Positions 16,028-25,119 are shown, counted from the first letter of the stretch. The stretch is DNA of 34,903 nt from Thiohalobacter sp. (GCA_026984515.1 JALSRZ010000165.1:1-34903); one strand, 5' to 3'. Notes: a model not told the origin generated them from the sequence alone. Program-made: numbers and translations.

Positions 16028-16483
16028 GTGCGCAACGCGGGCATTTTGCCCGCTGCGGATCAGGCGTACGCGCTCACCGACGGTAAAGCGTTCATTGGGG
16101 GACAGGGCCTGTACGATCGCCACGCTCCGGCCGTTGTCCAGCCGGACGGTGATTTCCACACCGCTGGTCCGGGTTACACCCTCTTCGATAGCCGCGCCTG
16201 CCAGCCCACCGGCTACCGCGCCAATGACCGCCATTACGCTGCTGGTGGTGTCGTGACCGATGCTGCTGCCGGCAAGGCCGCCGATCAGCGCCCCCGCGCC
16301 TTTGCCTACCGGTGTTTTGGTGCCTTCAATATTGACCGGCCGCAGTTGTTCGATTACGCCGTATTCGACCTGCTGAACCGAGCGTGCCTCGGAGCGGCTG
16401 TAGGTGTCGCCGGACAGGCTGGATGCACAACCGGCAAGACCCGTTGCGACCGCCAGCATCAACAGAAAGAAACTGAATTTCAT
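16025..16483 (-). CDS. SlyB-like outer-membrane lipoprotein (glycine zipper 2TM domain)
   Basis: A 152-residue lipoprotein. A signal peptide 'MKFSFFLLMLAVATGLAGC' ends in the lipobox LAGC, so the mature protein begins at C19 and is lipidated. 'DTYSRSEARSVQQVEYG' and 'VNIEGTK' match SlyB/PcpY. The central glycine zipper region ('GALIGGLAGSSIGHD', 'IGAVAGGLAGAAIEE') forms the 2TM domain, and the end 'GVEITVRLDNGRSVAIVQ' plus 'FTVGERVRLI' is the usual SlyB C-terminal domain. SlyB supports outer-membrane integrity in E. coli. ATG 16483 has GAGG 8 bases upstream; a longer frame to 16558 is rejected. Its TAG stop coincides with the terminal TAG of the MITE-like element, so the original C-terminus may have been altered, although the length is close to E. 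coli SlyB (155). Confidence 0.88.
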   Translation of the reverse strand: MKFSFFLLMLAVATGLAGCASSLSGDTYSRSEARSVQQVEYGVIEQLRPVNIEGTKTPVGKGAGALIGGLAGSSIGHDTTSSVMAVIGAVAGGLAGAAIEEGVTRTSGVEITVRLDNGRSVAIVQALSPNERFTVGERVRLIRSGQNARVAH

Positions 16484-16596
16484 CGGGATGGCCTCATGGT
16501 TTTTACCTTTGCGCCTGATTAATTGACTGCGACCGCAGGGATAAGTTCTCACCGGCATATTGCGGACAGTGTATGCGAAATAAACATGCGCGGAAA

Positions 16597-16622
16597 CCGG
16601 TGCCGGAACCCGGTGCCGGAAC
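16597..16622. repeat. Tandem 13-bp duplication
   Basis: Two perfect adjacent copies of CCGGTGCCGGAAC, followed by CCG. It lies in the 158-base gap between the sucrose synthase stop and the lipoprotein start. Each unit is itself partly palindromic, so a weak RNA structure is possible. No T-run follows on the minus strand, so it is not a clear terminator. Confidence 0.6.
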
Positions 16623-16641
16623 CCGCGGCAGCGATTTCAGA

Positions 16642-19047
16642 TCACTCCAGCATGGCCTTCGCCAGCGGTCGGTACTGCAGGCTGTAGAACATTTCCAGGT
16701 AGCGTCGCAATTCATCACGTTCCAGGTCGGTTACGTAGTGCCAGAACCCGTACACGCGCGACAGGGTCATAAGCCGTTCCGCGTAGCCTTTCCAGGTATA
16801 ACGGTTACTGACGCGCGCCAGCGCCCCGGTCGAGATGCGTTGCCATTCTTCCGGGTTGTCCCGGCAGCGCGCAAAGAAGTCTGCCATACGTTGTGCTGCG
16901 CGGTCGCCCTGGCTGGGATTGATGTGAAAGCCGGAAACCGTGTCCTCGATGATCTCCAGCGGTCCACCGAAGCGGGTAGCGAAAGTGGGCAACCCGGTGC
17001 TCATGGCCTCGACGACCGTCAGGCCAAAGGCTTCGAACAGGGCCGGTTGCACGAAGGCCCCGCCCGAATCGGCGATAAACCGGTATAACTCTCCGGCAAA
17101 CGTCTTGTCGAGGTACATGCCGAGCCAGCGCACCTGGTCGTCCAGGTTGTGCTGGTTCATCAGCTGGTGCATGTGCCGGATCTGCTCGTACTCTTCCTCG
17201 TTGCTCGACAGGGCCGGGTCCAGGTGGCCGGCCACTACTACCAGGTTGGCTTCGTCCCGCAGTGCCGGGCAGTTTGCATACCATTCCACCAGGCCGGTGA
17301 TGTTCTTGATCCGGTCCATGCGCGCCATGGTGAACAGCAGGGGCTTGCCGGTATCGGCCAGGACCCCGCGTTTGTCCGTGCCATCAGCTCCATACAGGAG
17401 TTCGCGAATCTCCTCGTCGTAGTGCGTAAGACGCCGCCCGGTGTCTGTGTACGGGAAATAGATATCCTCGTCCGCGCCGGGCGAAACAATATTGAACTTG
17501 GGATCGAACACGTCGATGCCGTGCACTACCCGGTACAGGTCGGGCATGGTGTAGGCGCCGTGCGCTTCATATTGGCCGACCGTGTCCGTGGTGCCCGCGA
17601 TTTCCTGGTAGGTCGAGGTGATAATGAAATCGGCGGTGTTCATGGCAATCAGATCGGCGGTGAACTGGCAGGAAAAATGGTAATGTTCCTCATTTTCACG
17701 CCAGTACAGGTCGGAATACAGGTACTTGGTTTTCTCCAGGGCGTGCGCAATGTTGCACTGGGTGACACCGAGTCGCTGCGATAGCAGTGAGGCCACCAGG
17801 TTGCCATCCGAATAGTTGCCGATGATGAAGTCCGGGCGGCCGCCGAGTTCCGCCAGTAACTCGCGCTCCACCTCATGACTGAAGCGTTCCAGGTAGGGCC
17901 AGATCTCGAAGCGCGATATCCATTGCGGTAACACCTGTCCGTCCGCGTCGAGGAAAGGCACGCGCAGTATGCGCGCATTGCGCGTGCCTTCCACAGTTTC
18001 GATGCGCTGGTCGCAGCTGGTGCCCTCGGCATCCGGGATCAGGCGTGTAACGATCAGTATCTGCGGGTCGATGTCCAGGCCCTGTTCCTGCAGGCTGTAG
18101 TGCATGGCACGTTCCAGCGCGCGCACCTGGTCCAGGATATAGACTACCTGTCCGCCGGTGTCGGGACGACCCAGTACATCGCTCTGCCCGAACCAGCCGT
18201 GCGGTGACAGGATCGCGATGGAAAAAATCATCGGGATGTTCTGCAGGAACTGCTCCAGGCTGGACGGCGACGGGGCTTCGAGGATATCCAGCAGCAGCTC
18301 CATGTAGGACTGGATGCGGGTGGCATCCCTGCCCCAGCCGGGCTCAAAACCCAACTCGCGCAGCTCCGGCGCCAGTTCCTGCCAGGGGGTGCTGGATGCT
18401 ACCGATTGCAGGCGCTCATTTGCGCGCCGCAGTGCCGTGCGCAGGGCGTTGACGTTGTTCACCGTCTCGTTGAGCATCAGTGTCTGTTGCCGGTAGCGGT
18501 GCACGCGCAGGAAGTCCAGCAGCAGGCGGTTACCCTTTTTACTGTCCGCAAACAGCTGGCTGGACAGGCGCCGGTTGAGGAATTCCACCCCGCGTCCGAT
18601 GGAATGGGTCTCCTGCATTTTCGGGAAACCGCGCAGGAAGGGTTCGAGATCGATTTCCAGAATAGAGTCCGTATCATCGCGGCGCCCGTCCACGAGGCGT
18701 TCCTTGGTGTACAGGAATTCGCTGACCGCTATTTCCTCGGCCAGCATCAGGTTGCTGTTCAGGCGCAGGTACATCCAGCGCCCGACCCGGATGCGCAGGG
18801 CGAAATAAAACCGGTCTGCTTCGACCACGGCTTCCTGTGTCGCCTGCAGCATGCGGGCCAGCGGCGTGTCCGTGAGTTGCTCGTTACCGGGTGATGCGCA
18901 CAGGCGGGCAAAGGCGTCCTGCACTTCGTCGCGCAGCAGCAGGGGTTTGCCGAGATCCCCCAGCTGGTGGAGTACGAGGTGCGCGTGGTTACGCTGTTCC
19001 CGGAAGTAGCGTTGCAGGGCGTCCAGTAATTCCTGTGCCAGTGTCAT
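16642..19047 (-). CDS. Sucrose synthase
   Basis: Sucrose synthase reversibly converts sucrose plus NDP to NDP-glucose and fructose. The 801-residue GT4 (GT-B) protein has the long N-terminal regulatory region of the family. The glucosyltransferase core reads '[18 protein letters not shown]' (about 296-313), '[33 protein letters not shown]', '[16 protein letters not shown]' with the phosphate-binding R576 and K581, and 'EAFGLTVVE' with the EX7E pair E672/E680. The length matches plant and cyanobacterial enzymes (about 800). Bacterial homologues often prefer ADP; that preference cannot be read from this sequence. ATG 19047 overlaps the fructokinase stop by four bases (ATGA), so it is the last gene of the sucrose operon. 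Confidence 0.94.
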   Translation of the reverse strand: MTLAQELLDALQRYFREQRNHAHLVLHQLGDLGKPLLLRDEVQDAFARLCASPGNEQLTDTPLARMLQATQEAVVEADRFYFALRIRVGRWMYLRLNSNLMLAEEIAVSEFLYTKERLVDGRRDDTDSILEIDLEPFLRGFPKMQETHSIGRGVEFLNRRLSSQLFADSKKGNRLLLDFLRVHRYRQQTLMLNETVNNVNALRTALRRANERLQSVASSTPWQELAPELRELGFEPGWGRDATRIQSYMELLLDILEAPSPSSLEQFLQNIPMIFSIAILSPHGWFGQSDVLGRPDTGGQVVYILDQVRALERAMHYSLQEQGLDIDPQILIVTRLIPDAEGTSCDQRIETVEGTRNARILRVPFLDADGQVLPQWISRFEIWPYLERFSHEVERELLAELGGRPDFIIGNYSDGNLVASLLSQRLGVTQCNIAHALEKTKYLYSDLYWRENEEHYHFSCQFTADLIAMNTADFIITSTYQEIAGTTDTVGQYEAHGAYTMPDLYRVVHGIDVFDPKFNIVSPGADEDIYFPYTDTGRRLTHYDEEIRELLYGADGTDKRGVLADTGKPLLFTMARMDRIKNITGLVEWYANCPALRDEANLVVVAGHLDPALSSNEEEYEQIRHMHQLMNQHNLDDQVRWLGMYLDKTFAGELYRFIADSGGAFVQPALFEAFGLTVVEAMSTGLPTFATRFGGPLEIIEDTVSGFHINPSQGDRAAQRMADFFARCRDNPEEWQRISTGALARVSNRYTWKGYAERLMTLSRVYGFWHYVTDLERDELRRYLEMFYSLQYRPLAKAMLE

Positions 19048-19934
19048 GCCAGGCCCCATTCGTTCATGAAAGGTTGGTAAAACCCGGCATCCTCGACGAT
19101 GGCGCCGCGCCGGCCGACAATGGCGGAAGCAAAAGTCTGGGCGCGTTCCAGCGCCTGCTGGTACGGCCAGTCCTGCAGCAGGGCCAGGATCAGCACGCTG
19201 GTCAGTGCGTCACCGGCACCGACCGTATCGACCACGGCAGTCACCGATTCCGGCTGGACACGGTAATGCCCTGCATTCGCGGTCAGCAGTTCCGCACCTT
19301 CTGCACCGCGGGTAACCAGCAGCAGTTGCAGGCCTGCACGCTCCATCAGTTGCTGTATCCGGGTCGTATCATCAGGCGCGTCCGGGACCAGTTGCAGCAG
19401 TTCTTCGTCGTTGAGTTTTGCCATCCAGGCCCCGTCGATCAGTTGCAGTGCTGCCTGCCGCTGCCACCAGGGTGTGCGCAGGTTGATGTCGACCAGGCGC
19501 CGGCCACGGCTGTGACTGCGCAGGGAGGACAGCGCCTGCGCGGAAACCGGGTTCCTGGCTGCCAGGCTGCCGTGGTAGAACAGGGCGTTTTCCGGCAGGG
19601 GGGGCAGTGCGTCCCGGTCGATATAGTCGTAGGCCTGGTGCGGCAGAATGTCGAAGCTGTGGCCGTCATCGTTCAGGGTGATGTTGACCTTGCCGGTGGG
19701 ATGCGATGGGTCCGTTTGCAGACCGCTGCAATCCATGCCGTGTCCGAGCATGGCCTCCCGGACCTGCCGGCCGAGTGCATCGTCACCGATCCGGGAGATG
19801 AACAGCGGTGCCTGACCGAATGCCTGCAGGTGCCAGGCGACGTTGAATGGTGCGCCGCCGAGCACGGACTGCCCGTCCGGGAAGCAGTCAAACAACACCT
19901 CGCCAAACAGGACCGGTCGTTGCTCAGCAGCCAT
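19044..19934 (-). CDS. PfkB-family carbohydrate kinase (probable fructokinase)
   Basis: A 296-residue ribokinase-fold (PfkB) sugar kinase. The start reads '[14 protein letters not shown]', followed by the substrate-binding GG in '[16 protein letters not shown]'. Near the end is the PfkB signature '[17 protein letters not shown]', with the catalytic Asp and the GAGD anion hole. Its place between sucrose-phosphate phosphatase and sucrose synthase points to fructose as substrate: it would phosphorylate the fructose released by sucrose cleavage to fructose 6-phosphate, the acceptor used by SPS. The specificity is context-based inference. ATG 19934 overlaps the upstream gene by 11 bases; the frame is open to 19973, so a slightly longer form is possible. 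Its stop overlaps the sucrose synthase start. Confidence 0.85.
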   Translation of the reverse strand: MAAEQRPVLFGEVLFDCFPDGQSVLGGAPFNVAWHLQAFGQAPLFISRIGDDALGRQVREAMLGHGMDCSGLQTDPSHPTGKVNITLNDDGHSFDILPHQAYDYIDRDALPPLPENALFYHGSLAARNPVSAQALSSLRSHSRGRRLVDINLRTPWWQRQAALQLIDGAWMAKLNDEELLQLVPDAPDDTTRIQQLMERAGLQLLLVTRGAEGAELLTANAGHYRVQPESVTAVVDTVGAGDALTSVLILALLQDWPYQQALERAQTFASAIVGRRGAIVEDAGFYQPFMNEWGLA

Positions 19935-20790
19935 CTGTATACACCGCATCCGTGTCCTGCAGCAGCCAGTCACGGACTTCCGGACGGTAATGTACGACCC
20001 CCTCCAGTACGCCCGCTGTGTAATTGCCGTTCATGCCCATAAAGTCTCCCTGTGCGATATACAATGCATCCGCGTGCCCCTGTGCCCTGGCCAGCGTCAG
20101 CGCCTGGTGACGAACTTCCGCGCTGGCATTCGCAACCAGTACGGCCGGTATGTCGCCGGCCAGCACCGGCAGGTCGTTGCCGCTGTCGCCGGCAAATACG
20201 GTATCGGCGAGCGCGAAGCCGTTGCGTTGCATGAGAAATGACACCGCGTGCTGTTTGCTGGCGCCGGCCGGCAGTATATCCAGCAAACCGCTGTCGCGTG
20301 CTTCGTCGATGCTCCACACCAGGCTGGCCCGGATGCCGGCGCTGTCGAGCTGCCGGCGGATGTCACGGGACAGGCTTTCGGTATCGGTCTGTAGCGGCAC
20401 GTAGAAGCTGGCCTTGTGCCGGTTCTGTCTGGTCGCTTCCTGTGCCTGCAGTGCTGTCATGTCATGTAACAGTCGGCGGATATCCGCATGTTCCAGCCCG
20501 GCCCAGTCCGGCGCAATCTCCCGTTCCCAGTCCGGCCATGGTTGCCAGTCTTCAGCGCCGACCTCGTAGATGGTGGTGCCGACGTCACCGATGACGAAAT
20601 CCGGCGTCGGCAGGCTGTATTCGTTCATGGCTTCGCTCACCAGTTGCCGGTCACGCCCGGTCACGTACACCAGTGTTACTTCCGGGCGCCTGGCCAGGGC
20701 CGCGAAGCGACTGCGCGCCTGTTCCGATTCGGGTTGCGGCCCGTTCGGTAACAGGGTGCGATCCAGGTCTGTGCACAGCAGCAGGCGCAT
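19924..20790 (-). CDS. Sucrose-phosphate phosphatase (HAD-IIB family)
   Basis: A 288-residue HAD-superfamily phosphatase that would hydrolyse sucrose 6-phosphate to sucrose. Motif I is 'CTDLDRTLL' with nucleophile D8 and general acid D10. Motif II is 'YVTGR', the lysine of motif III is in 'GASKQHAV', and motif IV is the intact 'FAGDSGNDLPVL'. The order and spacing fit the sucrose-phosphatase group of HAD-IIB. It begins two bases after the SPS stop and its end overlaps the fructokinase start. Because the HAD domain fused to the adjacent SPS has a degenerate motif IV, this free-standing enzyme is probably the active phosphatase. ATG 20790 is the natural start. Confidence 0.9.
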   Translation of the reverse strand: MRLLLCTDLDRTLLPNGPQPESEQARSRFAALARRPEVTLVYVTGRDRQLVSEAMNEYSLPTPDFVIGDVGTTIYEVGAEDWQPWPDWEREIAPDWAGLEHADIRRLLHDMTALQAQEATRQNRHKASFYVPLQTDTESLSRDIRRQLDSAGIRASLVWSIDEARDSGLLDILPAGASKQHAVSFLMQRNGFALADTVFAGDSGNDLPVLAGDIPAVLVANASAEVRHQALTLARAQGHADALYIAQGDFMGMNGNYTAGVLEGVVHYRPEVRDWLLQDTDAVYTDGC

Positions 20791-20792
20791 GC

Positions 20793-22979
20793 TTACATCC
20801 CGGACAGGTTGCAGTTACCCAGGAAGTCGTAGTGTTCGATGGCTTCCAGTATGCCGGCGGCAAAGGGTTCCCTGGCGAAGTAGATGTTTTCGAAATCCTC
20901 CAGCCCGGACAGTTCCTCGTGGTGGCGGTTGGCGACCACCACGGCCATGGTATTGCCGCGCATCATATCCTCGTCAGCGCCCGAACCGCCCGCGACCAGG
21001 ATGTTTTCCAGCGGGATATCCCACTGGTCGGCAAACCAGCGCAGGGCAAAGCCCTTGGAGGCGCGCACCGGCACGATATCCAGGAACTGGCCGAACGACA
21101 GGAAGGTGTTGGCGGTCAGTTCCTGCTGGTGCAGCAGGCGGTTGATCTCGTCCAGGCCGGGCGCCTGCTCCGGGTCGATGTAGTAACTGATCTTGAAACG
21201 GCTGCGTTCCATTTTGGGTTGCAGCTGGATGCCCGGCAGGTCGGCCAGCGCACGCACGATCGCCCGGGGTTTCCAGAGATGGTCGATATGTTCGGCCCAG
21301 GCGCTGTCCCTTGTCAGGCGCGGGGCATAGCAGATTTCGGTGCCCAGGCTGGTAATCAGGACGTCCGGCTGCGGGATGCCGTAGCGTTTCATGATGCGCA
21401 GTGCCGAGTCGAGGCGCCGGCCGGTGGCGATACCGAAGGTCGTGCACTTGCGGTAGGTCTTCATGATTTCCAGGAAATCGGCCAGTGGTCCGGCGTCGCC
21501 GAGCAGGCTCTGGTCCAGGTCGGTGAAGATCGCGCGGTCGTGGTACAGGCCGGCACGCCGCCGCAGCTGCGCGGGTGGTGTGGTGCTGGTCGAGGCCAGC
21601 AGGCGGTGCAGGGCGGAAACGTAGGTCTGCGTGTGGGCCTGCCACGAGTAGTGTTTCCGCACACCTTTCAGGCCGCTCTGCGCGAGCCCCCGCCAGGCAT
21701 TGGCGTCGCTGAGTATTTTCAGCAGGGTTTTGGTGATGTCCTGTTTGTCCAGCGGGTCGATCAGGTAACCGTTGTGACAGTTGGCGGTGATATCGCGCGG
21801 GCCACCGTCCTCGGTGGCTACGATGGGCAGACCACTGGCTGCCGCCTCGATCAGGGTCAGGCCGAACGGTTCGGTCAGTGCGGGATTGATGAATACTCCC
21901 TGGGTAATGGCGGCCAGGCGGTACAGGATCGGTACATCGTCGGGCCGGTGCGACTTCGGATAGGCGACCTTGCCGTACAGGTTGTACTGGTCGATGGTCA
22001 GCAGGAGCTCGGTCAGCACCTCCTGCGCCTCGTTGTCCAGGTCGCGGATATCCTCGCGGGTACCGGCCACGATCACCAGGTTGGCCGCGGCCTGCAGCTC
22101 CTGTGATTCGCCATAGGCTTCCAGCAGCGAGATGATGTTCTTGCGGGTGTCCGGTCGTGACAGGGCCAGTATGATGGGGCGGTCCGGGTTCAGCAGGAAG
22201 CGGCCCAGTTCCCGGTAGATGGCGCTGTCCCGTTCGTTGCCGTCGGCCGGGTGGAACTTGTCCAGTTCGGTGCCGGGCGGGATAACCCGCATGATGTCCT
22301 GCTGGTAGTGATCGTAGAGACCGTACTGTTGTTCGATTTCCTGGTGGGTGCTGGTGATGACCAGTTCCGCGGCCGCCAGGATATCTTCCTCGACCTCGAT
22401 GCGGTGCGACATGTTGTAGCGTGCCTCGATCTCGTCACGGCGCAGTCCGCGCGCCAGCAGACGCCGGCGTTTGACACGACCCAGCGAATGGCCGGTGTGT
22501 ACCAGCGGTACGCCCAGTTGCGCGGACAGGCGGATACCGACATAGCCGGCGTCCGCGTAATGGCTGTGCACGATGTCGGGTCGCAGGTCCTGTTCCCGTA
22601 ACCATTGCAGAGCGTTGTCGGCAAATACATCGAGGCAGTCCCAGAGCTGCTCCTTGGGGATATAGGCATCTTCACCGCAGTCGAAGCGGACAATGCGCAC
22701 GCGCTCGGACAGCGGTTCCACGTGGCGCGCATAGCCGGCACTGACCGAGGGATCCAGTATCCGCCGGGTGATCAGGTCGACGCGGGCGATATCAGGGTGT
22801 TCACCCAGTACCCGGGCCAGCTCGACGACATAGCGCGTCTGGCCGCCGGTATCGGCATCGTTGCCCAGTTCGAGATCCTGTCCGCGGATCAGCCCGTGTA
22901 CGCTGATCAGCACGATGTGCAGACCGGCTGCCTCGTCCGGATTGCCTGCGTGGTCCCCTGTGATGGTTGACTGGTTCAT
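20793..22979 (-). CDS. Sucrose-phosphate synthase with fused HAD domain
   Basis: SPS transfers glucose from an NDP-glucose to fructose 6-phosphate. Of 728 residues, about 20-460 form a GT4 (GT-B) glycosyltransferase: 'LISVHGLIRG' and 'DADTGGQTRYVVELARVL' at the N-terminus, 'HSHYADAG', 'TGHSLGRVKRRRLL', 'SRPDTRKN' (R275, K280) and 'EPFGLTLIE' (E370/E378). Residues about 475-725 form a HAD domain like sucrose-phosphatase, with motif I 'FTDLDQSLL' (D487, D489). In motif IV the canonical GDSGND reads GGSGAD (664-669), losing the first Asp and the Asn, which suggests weak or absent phosphatase activity. ATG 22979 has only a weak ribosome binding site. It is the first gene of the sps-spp-fructokinase-sucrose synthase operon. 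Confidence 0.93.
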   Translation of the reverse strand: MNQSTITGDHAGNPDEAAGLHIVLISVHGLIRGQDLELGNDADTGGQTRYVVELARVLGEHPDIARVDLITRRILDPSVSAGYARHVEPLSERVRIVRFDCGEDAYIPKEQLWDCLDVFADNALQWLREQDLRPDIVHSHYADAGYVGIRLSAQLGVPLVHTGHSLGRVKRRRLLARGLRRDEIEARYNMSHRIEVEEDILAAAELVITSTHQEIEQQYGLYDHYQQDIMRVIPPGTELDKFHPADGNERDSAIYRELGRFLLNPDRPIILALSRPDTRKNIISLLEAYGESQELQAAANLVIVAGTREDIRDLDNEAQEVLTELLLTIDQYNLYGKVAYPKSHRPDDVPILYRLAAITQGVFINPALTEPFGLTLIEAAASGLPIVATEDGGPRDITANCHNGYLIDPLDKQDITKTLLKILSDANAWRGLAQSGLKGVRKHYSWQAHTQTYVSALHRLLASTSTTPPAQLRRRAGLYHDRAIFTDLDQSLLGDAGPLADFLEIMKTYRKCTTFGIATGRRLDSALRIMKRYGIPQPDVLITSLGTEICYAPRLTRDSAWAEHIDHLWKPRAIVRALADLPGIQLQPKMERSRFKISYYIDPEQAPGLDEINRLLHQQELTANTFLSFGQFLDIVPVRASKGFALRWFADQWDIPLENILVAGGSGADEDMMRGNTMAVVVANRHHEELSGLEDFENIYFAREPFAAGILEAIEHYDFLGNCNLSGM

Positions 22980-23445
22980 GTATAGCCCGTGATGCTATCA
23001 ACATTATCTTTAATAAACAATCAGCTATAAATCGTATTTTATGATGAATGTTAGGGGGCGGAATCGTACTGTTCGTACCAGGTGCCTGACGCTGTGCTGC
23101 GCGGCCGTAGCGAAGCGCGGGAAGCAGCTGTGGAGCACCGGGGGTGGTAGAGTACTTCGCAGTGACAGGATTTTCCGGTAGCCTGCGGGCGCCCGCGTCA
23201 ACACGGCAGTCTGTTGTTACTGGCCAACTTCGATGAAAACGTGCAGTCGGTACAGGGAGATCTGCCACGACATGCCGGTATTACAGGTTGTGTGCATAAC
23301 CTGCTGGCAGAGTCGGGGGTGTTTGCAGACGTGGATGGACGTATTGTTCCTCAGGCTTGCCAGACCTGCTGGTTGGCGGGTGAGAAATGCGGGTTAGCGA
23401 CAGCAGTGTAGCCCGGCAGCAGGCTGTGGTTCCGGCGCCCGGTTT
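22980..23445. other. Long intergenic region upstream of the sucrose operon
   Basis: 466 bases without a supportable gene. The part nearest the sps start (22980-23050) is strikingly AT-rich for this genome and should hold the operon promoter. On the minus strand, GATAAT at about 23006-23011 is a possible -10, but no convincing -35 is seen. The middle (23090-23150) is GC-rich with imperfect inverted repeats. A 65-codon open frame at 23214-23411 lacks a ribosome binding site and runs through the solitary element end at 23379-23396, so I do not call it. No terminator was recognised. Confidence 0.5.
23379..23396. repeat. Solitary terminal inverted repeat of the 182-bp element
   Basis: GGTGAGAAATGCGGGTTA matches the right-end inverted repeat of the 182-bp family at 17 of 18 positions (T in place of C near the end). 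The rest of the element is not present on either side. It lies about 50 bases beyond the 3' end of the anchored-protein gene at 23446, again next to a gene end. It is either a decayed copy or an unrelated site that the element recognises. Confidence 0.55.
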
Positions 23446-24105
23446 TTACCTCTGTCCCCGCAAGGGGTCGCGCAGGCGGAAGAACTCGCGTGGTGCTACG
23501 TACTGCAATACGCTTTTGCCATCTTCGTTGAGCATCAGGTCCAGGCCCTTGTCCGGGTAGAGCAGGTGTGTCTTTGAGCCGTCGGCAATGGTTTCCGCAG
23601 GTGTGCCGAAACGCCGGATGGCGGTCGGCCGGTCAAGCCTGGCGGCGGGGATAAAGGCAATGGCCTGTACCGGTGCCTGCCAGGCCCGTGGCAGGTCGTC
23701 TGCGTGCAGGCGCAGTTTGCGCGCACCGGTTTTCAGGTGGCCGGTCCTGGTCGAGCGTTCGGCCATCTGCATCAACTGTTCAGCCGGCAGCTGTCCCGTC
23801 AGTACCAGTTTCCCGGACAGCACGCCGGCCGTGTAACGATCGTAATACATCTCCAGGCTGTAGTCTTCGGCGCCGCTGCTGATGATCGCCAGTTGCGGGC
23901 CCGGCCCCAGTTGTGCGCGCGCCTGCTCCAGTGTGTCTTCACCGGGCCGGATGCCGAATACCTTCGAGTAGCCGTCCGGCAGGGTCTCTATCTGCCAGGG
24001 AAACCCCTGCACAGTGGTGGTGTAGGATTCGCCCCGGGGTTTAAGCGACAGGTAGGCGCCGATGATGAGCGTCAGGAACAGCAGCAGTGAGAACAGTCTG
24101 GTCAT
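23446..24105 (-). CDS. Conserved membrane-anchored protein of unknown function
   Basis: A 219-residue protein with a hydrophobic N-terminal segment (about residues 4-22, 'LFSLLLFLTLIIGAYLSL') and no cleavage or lipobox site. It is probably a single-pass inner-membrane protein with the bulk in the periplasm. The soluble part has no motif I can assign. Readable features are 'VFGIRPGEDTLEQARAQLG', reminiscent of small periplasmic proteins with a SmpA/BamE-like 'G-x-t-x-x-e-v' turn, and 'RRFGTPAETIADGSKTHLLYPDKGLDLML', where a similar beta-strand pattern recurs. A BamE/SmpA-like fold is a guess. ATG 24105 is the start, with no strong ribosome binding site. It is monocistronic by appearance and divergent from the PilZ gene. 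Confidence 0.65.
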   Translation of the reverse strand: MTRLFSLLLFLTLIIGAYLSLKPRGESYTTTVQGFPWQIETLPDGYSKVFGIRPGEDTLEQARAQLGPGPQLAIISSGAEDYSLEMYYDRYTAGVLSGKLVLTGQLPAEQLMQMAERSTRTGHLKTGARKLRLHADDLPRAWQAPVQAIAFIPAARLDRPTAIRRFGTPAETIADGSKTHLLYPDKGLDLMLNEDGKSVLQYVAPREFFRLRDPLRGQR

Positions 24106-24360
24106 GGTCGGAAATCGTGTGGTGGTGTGTCACTGTAGCAATCCCCGGCCCGCGCGGACAGGCCCGGCTGGCGGGCCAGGAGTGTAAGGTTATCCGAAAA
24201 AAGTCGGATAATTTTACGCTCGTAGTTAATTTCGTGATCAGGAATGTTCTGTAATTGACTGAAAGTTATCAAAGTGGATTTCGTGCACGAACCTTGCAAA
24301 CAGAACTGGTATCGGGAGGCGACAGGCCTCACCATGGGTACCATCAGCGGGGGAAGTATT

Positions 24361-24660
24361 ATGGAACGCAGGGCATCAGAACGCAGGCTGGTCGAGGTCA
24401 GTGTGTACCTGTCCGACACTGGCAACCAGATCGGGCGCTGCATGGCGAGTGATATCAGCAACACCGGCGTGTACCTGAAAACCAACCCGCTCTACCTGCC
24501 GAGAAACCGGCGCCTGGACCTGACCTTTGCCCTGCGCCTCAAATCTTCCAATGTCGTTCGCCTGCGGCGTCTGTCGGCCGTCGTCAGTCATACCCGGGAA
24601 GACGGTGTGGGACTCAAGTTCTGCACCCGAAACACAAGCCGCTCCGGCGCCCGTCCCTAA
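24361..24660 (+). CDS. PilZ domain protein (c-di-GMP effector candidate)
   Basis: A 99-residue single-domain PilZ protein. Both c-di-GMP contact motifs are present: RRxxxR near the N-terminus ('RRASER', residues 3-8) and D/NxSxxG in 'SDISNTGVYLK'. It ends with the expected beta-barrel strand 'VSHTREDGVGLKFC'. PilZ proteins of this kind sense cyclic di-GMP and act on motility, pili or polysaccharide machinery; the target is unknown. ATG 24361 is chosen because GGGGGAAG lies just upstream; the frame is open to 24274, but those residues do not look like PilZ sequence. Its stop overlaps the 3' end of the opposing arfB gene by three bases. Confidence 0.85.
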   Translation: MERRASERRLVEVSVYLSDTGNQIGRCMASDISNTGVYLKTNPLYLPRNRRLDLTFALRLKSSNVVRLRRLSAVVSHTREDGVGLKFCTRNTSRSGARP

Positions 24661-25073
24661 TCGAAGACTTTAGCGCGTAACGCCTTGGTGCGGCCGTGCC
24701 GGCTTTTCCGGTCCAGGCGCTTTTGCTGTGAGCTGCGCGTAGGTTTGGTGGCCCGGCGTTTCTTTACCCGGACATTGGCCTGCTGAACCAGTTGTCGTAA
24801 ACGGCTGATAGCGGCCTCGAGGTTTTTCTCCCGGGTGCGGTACTGCTGTGCCTTGATGACGATGACACCGTCATTGGTGATGCGCCGGTCGCGCAGCGCC
24901 AGCAGGCGTTGCTTGCAGTCTTCCGGCAGGGAGGACGCCCTGATGTCGAAACGCAGGTGGATGGCCGAGGACACCTTGTTCACGTTTTGCCCGCCGGCGC
25001 CCTGTGCGCGCACCGAGCTGACCGTGATTTCACGGTCCGGGATGCCTGGCTGTCTGGAAATCCGGATACTCAT
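24657..25073 (-). CDS. arfB: Alternative ribosome-rescue factor ArfB (peptidyl-tRNA hydrolase)
   Basis: ArfB (YaeJ) releases peptides from ribosomes stalled without a stop codon. The 138-residue product (E. coli 140) has the release-factor GGQ motif in 'VRAQGAGGQNVNKVSSA' (G27-G28-Q29), the domain-3-like fold 'AIHLRFDIRASSLP', and the basic tail that enters the empty mRNA channel ('KKRRATKPTRSSQQKRLDRK' onwards). The absence of a stop-codon recognition domain separates it from RF1/RF2. ATG 25073 is the start. The cold-shock gene lies upstream on the same strand, with a strong terminator between them ending 20 bases before the start, so arfB must use its own weak promoter or readthrough. Confidence 0.94.
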   Translation of the reverse strand: MSIRISRQPGIPDREITVSSVRAQGAGGQNVNKVSSAIHLRFDIRASSLPEDCKQRLLALRDRRITNDGVIVIKAQQYRTREKNLEAAISRLRQLVQQANVRVKKRRATKPTRSSQQKRLDRKSRHGRTKALRAKVFD

Positions 25074-25092
25074 TACCGCGTCTCAATTCAAT

Positions 25093-25119
25093 AAAAAAGC
25101 CCTGCCGAGGCAGGGCTTT
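25093..25119 (-). terminator. Rho-independent terminator of the cold-shock gene
   Basis: On the minus strand AAAGCCCTGCC, a 2-3 base loop and GGCAGGGCTTT form an 11-bp GC-rich stem followed by a run of T. It lies 25 bases after the cold-shock stop codon and directly upstream of arfB. Confidence 0.88.

Noticed and set aside
15932-16522. Plus-strand open frame starting inside copy 2 of the repeat and covering the lipoprotein gene
   Set aside because: Its sequence is the repeat element followed by the antisense of slyB; the lipoprotein has a signal peptide, lipobox and ribosome binding site.
16597-16622. Tandem repeat as a CRISPR or satellite
   Set aside because: Only two 13-bp units with no spacers.
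18891-20042. 383-codon open frame antisense to sucrose synthase and fructokinase
   Set aside because: It crosses two real overlapping genes on the other strand and has no coherent domain.
20673-22106. 477-codon open frame antisense to SPS
   Set aside because: A by-product of codon bias in the sps gene; no ribosome binding site and no family resemblance, while the opposite strand encodes a clear SPS.
23214-23411. 65-codon open frame upstream of the sucrose operon
   Set aside because: It starts at TTG with no ribosome binding site, reads through a solitary repeat end ('GEKCGL') and resembles no family.
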